Assembly: GCA_015680635.1 (NCBI GenBank)
Contig: JAABOA010000043.1
Coordinates: forward strand, 7,729-31,144
DNA length: 23,416 bases
Origin: Lunasporangiospora selenospora
Lineage: Eukaryota > Mortierellomycota > Mortierellomycetes > Mortierellales > Mortierellaceae
Reading direction: 5' to 3'
Shown here: positions 1 to 9,919 of the stretch, piece by piece
How positions within the stretch are numbered: position 1 is the first letter of the stretch
Layout of the letters: the number at the start of each line of letters is the position of its first letter
Notes under the pieces: model-generated
Told to the model about the DNA's origin: nothing
Databases searched by the model: none
What the model saw: the letters and a program-made list of their open reading frames with translations, nothing else
Made by a program: the position numbers and the translations under genes

Positions 1-105
1 CCAAGGGAGTGCGTGGCCAAGGCAGAGCGAGCCAAGGGAGTGCGTGGCCAAGGCAGAGCGAGCCAAGGGAGTGCGTGGCCAAGGCAGGGCGGCCAGGGCA
101 GATCA
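1..105. repeat. 31-nt GC-rich minisatellite at the window edge
   Basis: About three copies of a 31-nt unit beginning ccaagggagtgcgtggccaa and ending ggcagagcgag run in tandem from the first base. The last copy is degenerate (ggcagggcgg). The array continues out of the window. It is more GC-rich than the flanking DNA. The rest of the stretch up to 231 shows no gene; it would hold the 3' UTR of the F-box gene. Confidence 0.85.
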
Positions 106-231
106 CGGCACAACACCTAAAAACAGAGATGATTTACTATCTATCAAGTTGACTTAAAAGATGACCACACACCTTTACGACTGTTGGACTTGTTACTATT
201 AAAAATATTACGGTATGCAATGATAACCCAG

Positions 232-1575
232 TCATCTTTTATTGTCTTTGCTGTAAAGGTGATATCCTAGGTAGATAAGACATCGTCTTATGTAATCTTG
301 ATCTCTAAAATTTCTCTCAGTCACCTCTGAGTTTCCCCATGAGATTGAGAATGTCCTCAGTTTGACACATATCCCTAACTGATCAGACAGGAACATTGAC
401 GTATTTAACATACTTTGGTAGTGAGATATGTGTCCTGGCGATAAGGTAAAAAAGAGATACTCAAGGTCATTACAAGCCCAGCGCTCCTCTTGGAATATTA
501 GACTAGCGTCAAGCTTAATGCCGTAGATAAAGACTTTTCTCAGCATCGATCTCTGCCTCATTATCCGAGATATTGCTTTGCTGAAATCTAGCGACATTTG
601 AGATCTTATCGCCACGTTTGTGCCATGAACGACGAGCTCCTCCAGCAAAGGCGAGTTTAGTTGAATCGATAGATCAGGGGTAACCACACCATCAAAGAAA
701 TTGATCATCTCCAAGCTACTCACAAAGAGACCAATGGATTGCAACTTTTTAAGCAAGGATAACAAATGAAGGAGATCTTTGGTTTGACGACTATCCAGAG
801 GCGCTTGAATATCCAACTTTTGTATGCTCTCAGCCCTAAAAAGGCAACTTAGCTTTGCACCTTGATAGTCCAAGCTAAAGCCCTTTACGATAACGACCTC
901 CTTTAATAGTGGACAGTAATGCGTCAAAGGGAGCAGGACAATTGGAATCCTGATTGTCTCGCAATCCCAGTCCGATTGATTTTTTCTCGTTGTTAAGCTA
1001 TTATCATCAAGACTACTCCAATTTCCTCCAATCTCAAGGTCCCGGGATCTAGATATTACATCAAACAATCGCTCGATTGGGATGAGATCTCTCTTTTTAC
1101 TGACATAAAGATGGAGGGATAGCCTTGAGAGATGTTTTAACCGATTTATAGCATCGTAATCATCGAGCGTTAGGACATGTGGATCAATTACAGATAACGA
1201 GAGTGATTTCATGGCTTTTGTACATCCTAAAATAGCTGAGAAATCAGGAGGAATAAAATCAAAGTGATTGGACCACTCCAAATGACGGGTATGTTGTAGA
1301 GAGAGACAAAGGGACTCAAGCTCATCGCTCCGATGGACTGGTTGTTTAAAGAGATATTTGTTTGCCCTCAAAGTCTTAGTCATGAAATATGGGCTCTGTC
1401 TTAATGGAAAATCGCAACTCCTCCATTGTGACGATCCAATATAAACCCATTTTAGTTGATCCATAACCGCATTCCACAACTTGCAAACCGTTAGACAATC
1501 TATCAGTGCGTCTCCATTTAGATATCCGCCAATATGATACAAAATCTCAGGAGGGATATCATTGATGGTAACCAT
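232..1575 (-). CDS. F-box protein, LRR-like body
   Basis: A single-exon protein of 447 aa. An N-terminal F-box (residues about 4-45) reads INDIPPEILYHIGGYL, then a DCLTVCKLWNAV segment and a following W, the usual F-box helices. The rest has many leucine-rich stretches (such as LKHLSRLSLHLYV and LLHLLSLLKKLQSIGLFV) typical of fungal F-box/LRR-like proteins. By family, the F-box would bind Skp1 in an SCF ubiquitin ligase and the C-terminal half would bind substrate; the substrate cannot be inferred. The frame stays open 52 codons further upstream through a T/A homopolymer that would encode poly-Phe, but the first real ATG is at 1575 and the F-box follows at once, so I chose that start. It is divergent from the MFS gene. 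Confidence 0.85.
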   Translation of the reverse strand: MVTINDIPPEILYHIGGYLNGDALIDCLTVCKLWNAVMDQLKWVYIGSSQWRSCDFPLRQSPYFMTKTLRANKYLFKQPVHRSDELESLCLSLQHTRHLEWSNHFDFIPPDFSAILGCTKAMKSLSLSVIDPHVLTLDDYDAINRLKHLSRLSLHLYVSKKRDLIPIERLFDVISRSRDLEIGGNWSSLDDNSLTTRKNQSDWDCETIRIPIVLLPLTHYCPLLKEVVIVKGFSLDYQGAKLSCLFRAESIQKLDIQAPLDSRQTKDLLHLLSLLKKLQSIGLFVSSLEMINFFDGVVTPDLSIQLNSPLLEELVVHGTNVAIRSQMSLDFSKAISRIMRQRSMLRKVFIYGIKLDASLIFQEERWACNDLEYLFFTLSPGHISHYQSMLNTSMFLSDQLGICVKLRTFSISWGNSEVTERNFRDQDYIRRCLIYLGYHLYSKDNKR

Positions 1576-1649
1576 GGCCGGAGGATCTACAGACAAATAT
1601 TTGAATAGAGTGGACAGTGTGAATTGAGTGGATAGATAGTTATCATCAA

Positions 1650-1675
1650 CAAAAAAAAAAAAAAAAAAAAAAAAG
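1650..1675. repeat. Poly(A) homopolymer in the F-box 5' leader
   Basis: About 24 consecutive A residues on the + strand (T on the coding strand) lie roughly 75 nt upstream of the F-box ATG. Length is probably unstable and may be mis-called in assembly. It is not part of the coding sequence as annotated. Confidence 0.9.
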
Positions 1676-1694
1676 ATACAAGATTGACGATATT

Positions 1695-1840
1695 GATTAA
1701 ATATAAGTCGAGGGTTGAGGGGAGATGCCACAGTGTAAAAGTGTTGTTACACCCTACACTTTTGCCGTTACACTTTGTCTCTGGTGACATTGTCCTTGAC
1801 TCCACCAGGACCTAGCCGCAATAATCCTATAATAAAAAGA
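1695..1840. promoter_or_regulatory. Divergent promoter region, F-box / MFS
   Basis: A TATA-like ataaaaagac lies at about 1830, 55 nt before the MFS ATG. A TATATTTAA on the minus strand (about 1698-1706) lies upstream of the F-box gene. Between them sit GTGTAA (about 1734) and several TTACAC/CTACAC motifs (1740-1775), in both orientations. The same hexamer recurs upstream of many other genes in the window. Confidence 0.5.
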
Positions 1841-1889
1841 CTAAAAAATTGGTCAGAATGATTTATCACATCTCTTCATTAAAACAAAC

Positions 1890-3782
1890 ATGGACGCTAG
1901 GAGGATCAACCAGCCTGAATCAGATGGGACGCATCGCTCATCCTCAGAGATGATCCCTTTCATTTACTCCCTCTACACCACAAGAAGTGTACCCTCTATT
2001 TTGGATATTCGTCAGTCCCGAGTAATCTTTGATATACATCCAAGGCCAGTTTTTGTCGACACTCCTATCAGGACTCAAAATGATCGAGAGGATCTTGAAG
2101 CAACTAATGGCCATCCTGATGTTGGTCTCCGTGCATGGATTGTGGTATTGGGAAGCTTCCTGATCCATTTCTTTTGTTTTGCACCGACTGAAGTCTTATT
2201 TAGTATTTTTCAGCTACACTACTTACAAATGTACTCACCCTCCAGCCAAGGATCGGTCGCATTAATTGGGACATTGGGATCTAGTACAACATACTTTGCA
2301 GGGTTTTTTTCTGGATTTTGTGCAGACAAGTTTGGATATCGATTAACTGCATTGATGGGATCCGGAATAATGGCTTTGGCTTTGCTTCTAGCATCATTTA
2401 CGACCCGGATTTGGCAACTGTATATTACACAAGGAATTATGTACGGAATTGGAGCATCCCTGGCTTATTATCCCGCCGTCGGCGCCCCGTCTCGTTGGTT
2501 TGAGTCTAGGCGTGGACTTGCACTAGGACTTGCTATGAGTGGTGTGGGAGTTGGTGGTATGGTTCTTACCCCATGTACACAAGCCACAATAGATGCTGTT
2601 GGTATTTACTGGACTCTTCGATTTCTTGCAATACTTTGTATTGTCATTTGGTAAATATAATGACCCAGTCAAGCCTATGGATGACGGCTTTGAAGCAATC
2701 TCCTATGAGATTCAGTGGCCGGGGATGATAATGCTCTAAACTATGTGATTTATTATTCAATCGCAGCTCGCAGAGCGTAGTTCACATATCGCATTTATAC
2801 TTATACCAACGCTCTTTCAATCTACACAGTGGGAGTGCTAGCATAATGTTACGGATCCCTGGATCGGATGAGATGTCAAACAACACAATTGGAAATGATC
2901 TAGATTCTATTGACTTGGAGCCTGACATTAGATCTACAAAATCAATCTACACCGGCAACGGCACAGGCGCGGGCGCTGGCTTCCTCTCAAAATTAAATGT
3001 TTTCAAAAATCCACAGTTTCTCTCGCTGACTGTCGCTCAACTTGTGTCCAGTTTTGGATTATTTATTCCTCTATATTATTTACAGAGTAAGTCTACCAAA
3101 AAAAAATTCCAACGAGCATTTCCATTTTTTATTATGTGATCCATCTAATCCATGAATATTTATAGCCTATGCGATTCATATTAGTCTCACTCCTCAGAAT
3201 GGCGCTCTGATTGCCGGCCTATCAAGTGGAGCATCATGTATTGGAAGAGTTATTCTCGGCTTAGCAGCTGACCACATGCCCAAAACGGTTATTGTGAGTC
3301 TTTGTGCGTGGGGAGCTGCAGGCTCTGTTTTGATTATTTGGACCCTGTCCAAATCATTTGGCACCTATCTTTTATTCGCTCTTGTATATGGTTTCTTAAC
3401 CGGGGGATTTTACTCACTTGTACCTCTTGTCCTCTCAGAGACATTTGGTCCAAGTCAACTATCAACCGTAATTGGATTTTTGTATGCGATCAGCGGAATT
3501 GGAGTTTTAGCTGGAGCACCTACTGCGGGGATCATTTTGGATGCCTCAAAACCAGATATCACATATACTCCAGTAATTATGGCTGCTGGTGGGGCTCTTG
3601 TAATTGGGGCGATGTGCGTCTCAACTTGGGTAATTTTTAGACGACGAGAAGAGTTGATAAAGAGCAAAGGTGATACAACGATTAAGATCGAAAGTTTAAA
3701 AGGCAGACCTTTTAAGACAATTAATATTACAGATAGACATGCCCATGCCTTAAATGCAACATACAGAGACATGGATGCATAG
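1890..3782 (+). CDS. MFS transporter, monocarboxylate-transporter (MCT/SLC16-like) family
   Basis: A three-exon gene: 1890-2650, 2830-3086 and 3166-3782. The introns are GTAAAT..ACACAG (179 nt, phase 2) and GTAAGT..TATAG (79 nt, phase 1). The spliced frame is 545 codons including the stop. A hydrophilic N-terminus of about 75 residues is followed by RAWIVVLGSFLIHFFCFAPT, the typical MCT TM1 signature with its DGG-type site altered. Then come ADKFGYR between TM2 and TM3, MSGVGVGGMV in TM5, a cytosolic loop rich in Asp and Ser, and in the C-terminal half TYAI, GRVILGLAADH and GPSQLSTVIGF, all family landmarks. About 12 TM segments are expected. By family it is a plasma-membrane or organellar symporter of monocarboxylates or related small acids; the substrate cannot be told. 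An AATAAA-like signal follows the stop. It converges with the BCS1-like gene. Confidence 0.88.
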
Positions 3783-3868
3783 ATCAAAAATTCTCAAAGC
3801 CGAAATAAATTAATATTTAATATAGGGACTATATACTATTACTTTATCTCGAGACAATGCAATGTTTT

Positions 3869-5595
3869 TCAGCTGGAGAGTACATTGTGTTCTCTAGCCA
3901 GCTCCTTCAAAAAGTCTGGGATTTTCTCAGGAATGACCTCGGGATCGTATCGGTGAAGCATAAAAAATCCTTGAAGTTGAGCAGTTGTTACATGGTCCTC
4001 ATAGGATATCATATCACAAACTTGATCCGCAATCTTGTGAACCATTGCCTCACGATCGCAATCCCGAGTGTCGCTCTGATGTTTTTTCTTTCCAGTCACT
4101 GAATCATTGGAAATCAGACCATTAGAGTATGATTGGTAAAATTTTAAGAACATTTGTCTGACCTGATACTTGTCTGCATAATCGAATAGCAGCTTTCTGT
4201 CGCAGCGTCCCGGTCTGATAAGTGCCTCGTCGAGTTTTGTAATATGATTTGTGGTCATGAAAACAACGCTCCCCTCTTGTGCTGCGATGCCATCCAAGGC
4301 ATTTAGTACTCCAGACAAGGTTAGGTCACTGGAGTTAGAATTCGACTCACTCCCTTGCTTACGCTTGACAAATGCAGCATCTACATCCTCCATAAGCAGG
4401 ATACTATTTGGAGGAGACTTGTCCAAAAGATTGCTAAGCTGTTGGTCATTCATTCCAGTCATGCCTAAGTTTATAATAGAGATTGACATGCCCAAATACC
4501 CAGCCAAAGCAATAATAAAGGATGATTTTCCAGTTCCAGGAGGACCATAAAGCAAGTAGCCTCGGCGGTATGGAATACCACGATCTTGGTACCACAAGGC
4601 AGACTCTTGGAATGTAGTAATGTCTTTCAAAAGATCTTCTTTAAGACCTTCGGATAGAATTACGGAATCGAAGGACCGGGGTGAGCGGACAGATGATGAG
4701 TTCCAATATATACTACTATTGGACGTGTACACAATAGTCTTTCCATACTTCTTTTTAAAAGATTCATCCATGGCTTCCTATGTCGGTTTGCAGGTAGATA
4801 TAAAGGTGACGATGTTAGTATAACTCTCAATTCTATTTATGCCATGATAGATTGAAACAACTTATAAATAATACCTGAATGATCGCTCTAAGCATGCCAC
4901 TGTCCCATCCGAACGCTGTCAGCGTAATAGTTTGCTTATGGCTATGCCTACTACTAAACTCATTTACTGATTTCGGACTCGATGACATGGACAAATTTAT
5001 TTTTAAACCCTTGTAATGGAGGACATGTGATCCTTTTCCAGGTAAAAATATGAGTTGAGGACGATCATTTGTGCTATAGGATGTCCGAGATGCCCTAGCA
5101 GACAGGCTCCGCGCAGAGTTGGTAATTGCTCTATCTCTATCAGAGATCCACTCTAGAAAAATAACCAAGTAAATATGATGAAAATAGAGGCACAAATCAA
5201 ATGATTGCTTAGGTGGTTTTTAGGCTTACCTGCTAACCACTCGTAGCATTGATCGCCCTCTTCAACCTCGACTGAGGAGTAAAAACGGGATATTATTTTT
5301 TCATAATAATGACTGATAATATTTGCCAATACATTGTAACAACCTTGTAAAACCATTACGAAGAAACCAGCTGAAAGGAAATCATTTCCTAATACTATTA
5401 AAGGTGCAATATTAAAGTGGTAAATGTCATGTATGCAATAGGCCTAAATGACTCAACTTTTAAGCAAGTATTACCCCCATTGAGAATATGTGAAGCTGTT
5501 GGGGATATAAAAGCATCAAAGCCTGCAACATGATCAAATATTGAGGCTGTGGCGTTGTTGAGGATACTCAAAGTTTCTCTTGAGGACCAATCCAT
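3869..5595 (-). CDS. BCS1-like AAA ATPase
   Basis: A four-exon gene: 5475-5595, 5230-5394, 4875-5152 and 3869-4777. Introns are GTAATA..TAATAG (80 nt), GTAAGC..TTCTAG (77 nt) and GTATTA..CATAG (97 nt); all phases agree, giving about 490 aa. A membrane segment follows LGNDFLSAGFFVMV. Next is a BCS1_N-type domain with a CYEWLAEWI motif. The AAA module has Walker A GPPGTGKSS, Walker B ILLMEDVDAAF, sensor-1 FMTTNH and arginine-finger-region LIRPGRCDRK. Known BCS1 is a mitochondrial inner-membrane heptamer that translocates the Rieske protein; fungal BCS1-like paralogues of unknown role are common. The N-terminus before the membrane segment is unlike the conserved mitochondrial protein, and the AAA lid carries a Lys/His/Asp-rich insert, so I favour a paralogue over the housekeeping gene. 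Its promoter is duplicated upstream of the next two genes. Confidence 0.88.
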
Positions 5596-5599
5596 TTTG

Positions 5600-5735
5600 A
5601 ATGAGAGCAATAGGGATAGATGTCTAAATTTATTATTTATTTATACTGCACAGTGATTGTAATGAGTCGTTGACCAGGTGTAAAGATCTGAAAGTGTCAC
5701 GGTGTAAGAGTGTAAGGTAAGTCACACACAGGCCA
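5600..5735 (-). promoter_or_regulatory. Shared promoter block, copy 1 (BCS1-like gene)
   Basis: On the minus strand a TATA box (GTATAAATAAA, about 5635-5646) lies 40-50 nt before the ATG at 5595. Next outward is a block containing, on the + strand, accaggtgtaaagatctg, then aaagtgtcac and ggtgtaagagtgtaag. Nearly the same block occurs at 6208-6345 and 6749-6875. Confidence 0.75.
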
Positions 5736-5818
5736 CACAATCATGCTGAGAGTCACAGTGTAAGGGTGTCAGGCTACAAGCACAAGATGTTGTGAGGGTG
5801 TGGATTGTCGTAAAGGCT

Positions 5819-6136
5819 TTACGAGGTTAACATAGTAGCCTCCAGTCCTCTCCTATACTCTCTCACTGCAATCTGCAGTGCCTCCATCTCACTACGAGAA
5901 TCCTGAAGCTTTGATGTCATTATCTGAACCTCAGAATCTAACTTTTTAATTTTTTTTTTATCCTGAGGGGATCCACTCACAGCCTTTTTATACCTCTCCC
6001 AAAGATCCAAAAGGTCTCTCTCGATCGTGAAGTATTTTGTCTCGGCCCTCTCGGCCCTTTCATGCATCCTCATATACTCAGTCTTTTGTTTCTGTGGCAA
6101 CTTGGCAATTAGAGACTTGAAACTGAATGAGGACAT
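5819..6136 (-). CDS. Small coiled-coil protein, paralogue A
   Basis: A 105-aa protein of unrecognised family, starting at a true ATG. The sequence is highly charged and helical. A YMRMHERAE core (residues about 21-29) is followed by heptad-like stretches rich in Lys, Glu and Leu, then SPQDKKKIKKLDSEV and a C-terminal EMEALQIAV helix, which suggests a coiled coil over most of its length. It has no signal peptide or membrane segment. It is clearly paralogous to the 95-aa product at 6400-6687: same start MSS, same YMRMHERAE core, same SPQD..IKKL motif. Leader and promoter are duplicated too. No function can be assigned; oligomerisation or scaffolding is only a guess. Confidence 0.65.
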   Translation of the reverse strand: MSSFSFKSLIAKLPQKQKTEYMRMHERAERAETKYFTIERDLLDLWERYKKAVSGSPQDKKKIKKLDSEVQIMTSKLQDSRSEMEALQIAVREYRRGLEATMLTS

Positions 6137-6207
6137 TGTGAAGTCAGGCTTGGATTAGGATTTGTTGGTTATTTTAAGACTTGGGAGGTATCCAGAGTGT
6201 TGTATTT

Positions 6208-6345
6208 TGAGTGAGAATAACAGGGATAGATATTATTTTTTATTTATACTGATCAGTGAGTTTGATTTGTAGACCAGGTGTAAAGATCTGATAGTGTCAC
6301 AGAGTAAGGGTGAGTCTCACGGTGTAAGAGTGTAAGGCTACACCA
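6208..6345 (-). promoter_or_regulatory. Shared promoter block, copy 2 (coiled-coil A)
   Basis: The TATA box (AGTATAAATA on the minus strand, 6241-6250) lies about 105 nt before the ATG at 6136. It is followed by the same gatcagtgag ... accaggtgtaaagatctg ... gtgtaagagtgtaag block as upstream of the BCS1-like gene. Confidence 0.75.
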
Positions 6346-6399
6346 GCACAAGATGTTGCGAGGGCGTGGAATCACTAGTAAAGAGATCTCGATGTTAAC

Positions 6400-6687
6400 T
6401 TAGTAGCGTCCGGTCCTATATTTAGTCACCTCTGCATCCTCCAGTGCCATAATTGCACTACGACTGTCCCTCTCCTTTGATCTCAATCTCTTAATTTTAG
6501 ACTCTAACTTTTTAATATATTGTCTATCCTGAGGGGAGCTGTTCATCGCGCATCTATGCTCCTCCTCAAGTCTCAGATAATCCCCTTGGATCTTGAGGTG
6601 TTTTGCCTCGGCTCTCTCATGCATCCTCATATACTTGTCCTTTTGTGTCTGTGGCGACTTGGTAAATAGAGACTTGATTGAGGACAT
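6400..6687 (-). CDS. Small coiled-coil protein, paralogue B
   Basis: A 95-aa charged helical protein, tandem paralogue of the 105-aa product at 5819-6136. It shares the N-terminal MSS, the YMRMHERAE core (residues 19-27), the SSPQDRQYIKKLES motif and the DSRSAIMALE helix near the C-terminus; the tails differ. The leader also matches paralogue A (aggatttgttggtta, acttgggaggt). Both copies remain open despite considerable divergence, which argues for selection on the protein. Family unknown. Confidence 0.65.
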   Translation of the reverse strand: MSSIKSLFTKSPQTQKDKYMRMHERAEAKHLKIQGDYLRLEEEHRCAMNSSPQDRQYIKKLESKIKRLRSKERDSRSAIMALEDAEVTKYRTGRY

Positions 6688-6748
6688 TGTTGGGTTTTAG
6701 GATTTGTTGGTTATATTAAGACTTGGGAGGTGTCCAGAGTTGTTTGAG

Positions 6749-6875
6749 GGATAGATACTAAATTTGTTTTTTTATTTATACTGATCAGTGAGAATGAGTT
6801 ATTGACTAGGTGTAAAGATCTGAAAGTGTCACAGAGTAAGAGTGAGTATCACGGTGTAAGAGTGTAAGGAATCAT
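6749..6875 (-). promoter_or_regulatory. Shared promoter block, copy 3 (coiled-coil B)
   Basis: The TATA box (AGTATAAATA, 6773-6782) lies about 86 nt before the ATG at 6687, with the same downstream order of motifs as copies 1 and 2. It is followed outward to about 6960 by additional copies of catgctgagggtcacggtgt, each ending in GTGTAA. Confidence 0.75.
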
Positions 6876-7130
6876 GCTGAGGGTCACGGTGTAAAAGTGT
6901 AAGGATAGTCACACACAGATCATACAATCATGCTGAGGGTCGCGGTGTAAGAGTGTACTAGTCGAGTTTGTGTGTAATATTTTATTTATTGGAGGCAAAA
7001 GCCAGAAAACCAATTTTTTCTCTTTTCTCTCTCTTTTTTTTTTTTTTTTTAATGATCTACTTTCTTTGATACTGGCCCATAAATTGTATATTGTTAGAAT
7101 AAGTGGGCGGCTCACGTGAGGAGATGTAGC
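6876..7130. repeat. Intergenic GTGTAA repeats and poly-T tract
   Basis: No gene is supported here. Two or three degenerate copies of a block centred on atcatgctgagggtc and gtgtaag occupy 6870-6960. A pyrimidine tract ending in about 18 T occupies 7018-7050. The short frame that crosses this tract is low-complexity and not convincing. Confidence 0.6.
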
Positions 7131-8293
7131 TTAGACATGTCTATCATCAAATAAAAGGTTGCCATCTCTCATTTTGTATATTCTTGTCGCCTCTAATATT
7201 AGTGTGGTAGTTATAACAACAGGCGGATGATTATCATCAGGCCATTGCATATCGTGCCGGCTAAGTCTCCCATCAACAATGCACTCCCGACCAGCATTCA
7301 GAGTAAAACCTTGCATTGGGTTTACGACAGCACCACCATAATCTCTAAGAACAATAATGCCAGGCGATGGTGTTACAGTGTCATCGTCTCCTAAAATGTC
7401 GGCATGGAAATACAACCGACGCACTCGATCCTCAAAAGCATTGGTCTGTGTTCTCTCATTCTTTGTGTTCTCAATCCTTAAGACAGCACAATCTTTTAAG
7501 CGCAGTCTAAGACCAGATACATGTCTCTCGTGCTCTTTTCTTGACAGCAAGTCTAAAAAATAATTATCACAAAATCCATCCGTTATGGGATCCTCGTAAT
7601 CGTCAACATGTCTACGCCTATGGCTATGTAATGAGGATGATTAGTGACGAGAGGACTTAATCCATAAATCCAATGATATCCAGGTTTTGTAAATATACCA
7701 TACCCTAACTCTCGCTTGTACTTATTGTTAGAGAACAGGGCGCCTATTTGTTTAGACAAGTCGCCGATTATCGACTGATTACTTTTGTGAGTCTCTTGCT
7801 CGAGTAGGGTAAGACTAGCATCAGGAGGCGGGGTTGGAGGAGGAGGAGGAGGAGGAGGAGGAGGACGAGGAGGCGGGGTTGGAGGAGGAAGAGGCCTGCC
7901 ACTTTGTCGCCCAACTGGGTCTAGATATGGAGTGGGAGGCCTGGTCCCGGTTGGAGGTGCGCCGTCATGAGGTGGACGCTTGCTGCTTTGTCTCCCGGCC
8001 GGGATCTCTAGAGAAGAGGCGTCTTCAGGGAGAGCAGGAAGCCTGCTCTCGGTTGGGTGAGGGCCGTCAAGAGGAGGCTTGCCGCTTTGTCGCCCAACTG
8101 GACCTAGATATGGAGTGGGAGGTCTGGTCCCGGTTGGAGGTGCGCCGTCATGAGGTGGACGCTTGCTGCTTTGTCGCCCGGCAGTGTCATCAGGGAGAGC
8201 AGGAGACTTACTCCCGGTTGGATGAGCGCCATCGTGAGGGCGATGCCTGCTAGCATTTCGCATAGGTAGGGGAGGTTGAGAGTGATCAGCCAT
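7131..8293 (-). CDS. Proline-rich repeat protein with an unrecognised C-terminal domain
   Basis: A two-exon gene, 7704-8293 and 7131-7623, with an 80-nt phase-2 intron (GTATGG..ACATAG; a second acceptor 6 nt further on also fits). The frame gives 360 aa from a true ATG. Residues 1-125 hold two near-identical copies of a 60-aa, 180-nt repeat centred on HDGAPPTGTRPPTPYL and VGRQSG, plus a partial copy at the start. A poly-proline block (about ten consecutive P) follows. The remaining 200 residues are a mixed, probably globular domain (HVDDYEDPITDGF, VVNPMQGFTLNAG, VVITTTLILEATRIY). I do not recognise this domain. Pro-rich regions like this often bind SH3, WW or profilin-type partners, but that is only inference here. 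A minus-strand TATA (ACTATAAAAAC, 8341-8350) lies about 50 nt upstream. Confidence 0.68.
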
Positions 8294-8447
8294 TGTATCG
8301 TTGCTATAATCTATTATTGATGGTGTACTAATCTATCAGGTTTTTATAGTCATTTATAGTTAGCGAGTGACAATGATCGTACATTTTGTTCAAGTGCACA
8401 ACCGCAACTTTACAAGGCGAGGTATAAGTAAAATAAATAATTTAGGT

Positions 8448-9522
8448 TTATTTATTGGTGAATTCAATCCTTAGATGATGGCTCTCGTCACCAACACGAT
8501 AAAGAAGACTTTTTTTCGAGTAGCAAGATTGTCCACCACCATTATTCGATTTTGTCATTATCTCAATCATTTTGATTAAATAACATTTCAAAGTTTGGTA
8601 GTCAACAATCTTGATTGTGTCGAGATCAGCACACTCACACTCCTTCATTAATGACCGCCATTTCTGCTCCAACTCTTTGAAGTCACGGCACCAATAATTA
8701 GAGCTATCTCCAGCGGTGAAGGCAGCGAAATCTGCAGGTTGCAATGACCTGTAAGAGGATATTAATCGATATCCTATCGAGCTCCATCTATTCTGGCGGT
8801 TGATAATATGCCTGACGAAGCAATTCCTCCTCCCAAATTCCAATCTACACTCTCCACATTGAGGCTTTACATTACGGAATCTTGACCGACCGGGGTCATT
8901 GTCGTTAATAACTCGGTAAACGGTGGATCCATATTGTAAGGATGTAATATGCTTTCCAAGATTGGCAATGGCCTCCTCGTGATCATTGGAGTATCTCGGA
9001 TTAGTCTCCAACTCCAATAGTATGGCCTGATCAGTCGCCTCCATAGATATAGGATTAAACTGGTCATCTGCATCACTAGGAGCTGGCCAATCCTCTGGAG
9101 GTTGTATCTTAATTGTGTCACAGTCACAGGAGCCCTCCTTAAGGCAAAGAGCGTCAATTAGCCGTTTCATTGCGCTCTGATCCGGCTCCTCATGATGTAA
9201 TGATTGATAGCTATTCTCATCGGGAGTAATGCCACCTGTAAACAAGGTAGTATGAGATGATCAGATGACTAGTTAGATATTGACTACCAAAGAGTAGTTG
9301 ACTACATCAGTGTAGGTTCATACCTAAGGAGTGCGGCATGGGATAGGCCAGATGACTATATAATAACTGGAGAGGACATCCAGATTGTTGATAAAGCGAG
9401 TCGATATTATTTTGGGCATTTGTGTCCAAAAAGTTGTAATCAAATGGGATTGTGTTTGAGCAGGATGCTGTGTCGTAGGGTCCGTCGACACCAGCACTTA
9501 GATAGTCGTTGGTATTGTGCAT
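8448..9522 (-). CDS. Unrecognised 328-aa protein with a Cys/His cluster
   Basis: A two-exon gene, 9324-9522 and 8448-9235. The 88-nt intron has strong sites (TTAG|GTATGA and TTTACAG|GT, phase 1), giving 328 aa. The N-terminal 65 residues are acidic and polar. A central segment, CGECRLEFGRRNCFVRHI (about residues 190-210), holds three Cys and a His spaced as in a small zinc-binding element. The C-terminal third is helical and Lys/Glu-rich (ELEQKWRSLMKE). There is no signal peptide or membrane helix. The stop codon overlaps an AATAAA polyadenylation-like signal. A TATA-like CATATAAAAG lies about 95 nt before the ATG. Family unknown; DNA or RNA binding is possible but unsupported beyond the Cys/His cluster. 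Confidence 0.7.
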
Positions 9523-9919
9523 TGTTGTAGTGGTGTATTTGTGGAGATTGATGTGTAGAGGTGTATTAGTGTAGACTTATGTTGACGAGAATCTCAGTAG
9601 CTAATATCCTCTCACTTTTATATGAAAAAGGATCATGCGCAATAGCCAGGATTTGTTTTATCGTGGGAAGTGAGCTTTTCCTGCATACAGGGTGAGGTGT
9701 AATTGTGTAAAATGACATGACAGTCCATAATTAAATCAAATAGAATAGAGAGCAAGTTAAGCAGCGTCCGAGGACTTTGCGCGGGAATGTTTTGATCCAG
9801 GGGGTAAAGTGTAATTGTGTAAGATATGGAGTGACTGCTCCATACAAGCAAGGCGATCGTGTTACACATAAATACCGGTAAAATAAATTGTGACCCTAGT
9901 ACTCCAACATTTTACATCT
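9523..9919. promoter_or_regulatory. Divergent intergenic region with GTGTAA motifs
   Basis: This 397-nt stretch separates the divergent genes at 9522 (-) and 9920 (+). It holds two similar blocks, ggtgaggtgtaattgtgtaa (about 9690) and gggtaaagtgtaattgtgta (about 9800), and a gttacacataaatacc element at 9861-9876. The last combines TTACAC with a TATA-like box 45 nt before the + strand ATG. A weak minus-strand open frame (9633-9869) overlaps these motifs and is not called. Confidence 0.45.

Noticed and set aside
1576-1731. N-terminal extension of the F-box protein
   Set aside because: Begins without ATG and passes through poly-Phe from a homopolymer; the F-box follows the ATG at 1575.
7834-8253. 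Glu/Cys-rich frame on the + strand
   Set aside because: Shadow of the Pro-rich gene; no promoter, and composition follows from its repeats.
9633-9869. 78-aa minus-strand frame
   Set aside because: Covers the divergent promoter motifs and has no coding character.
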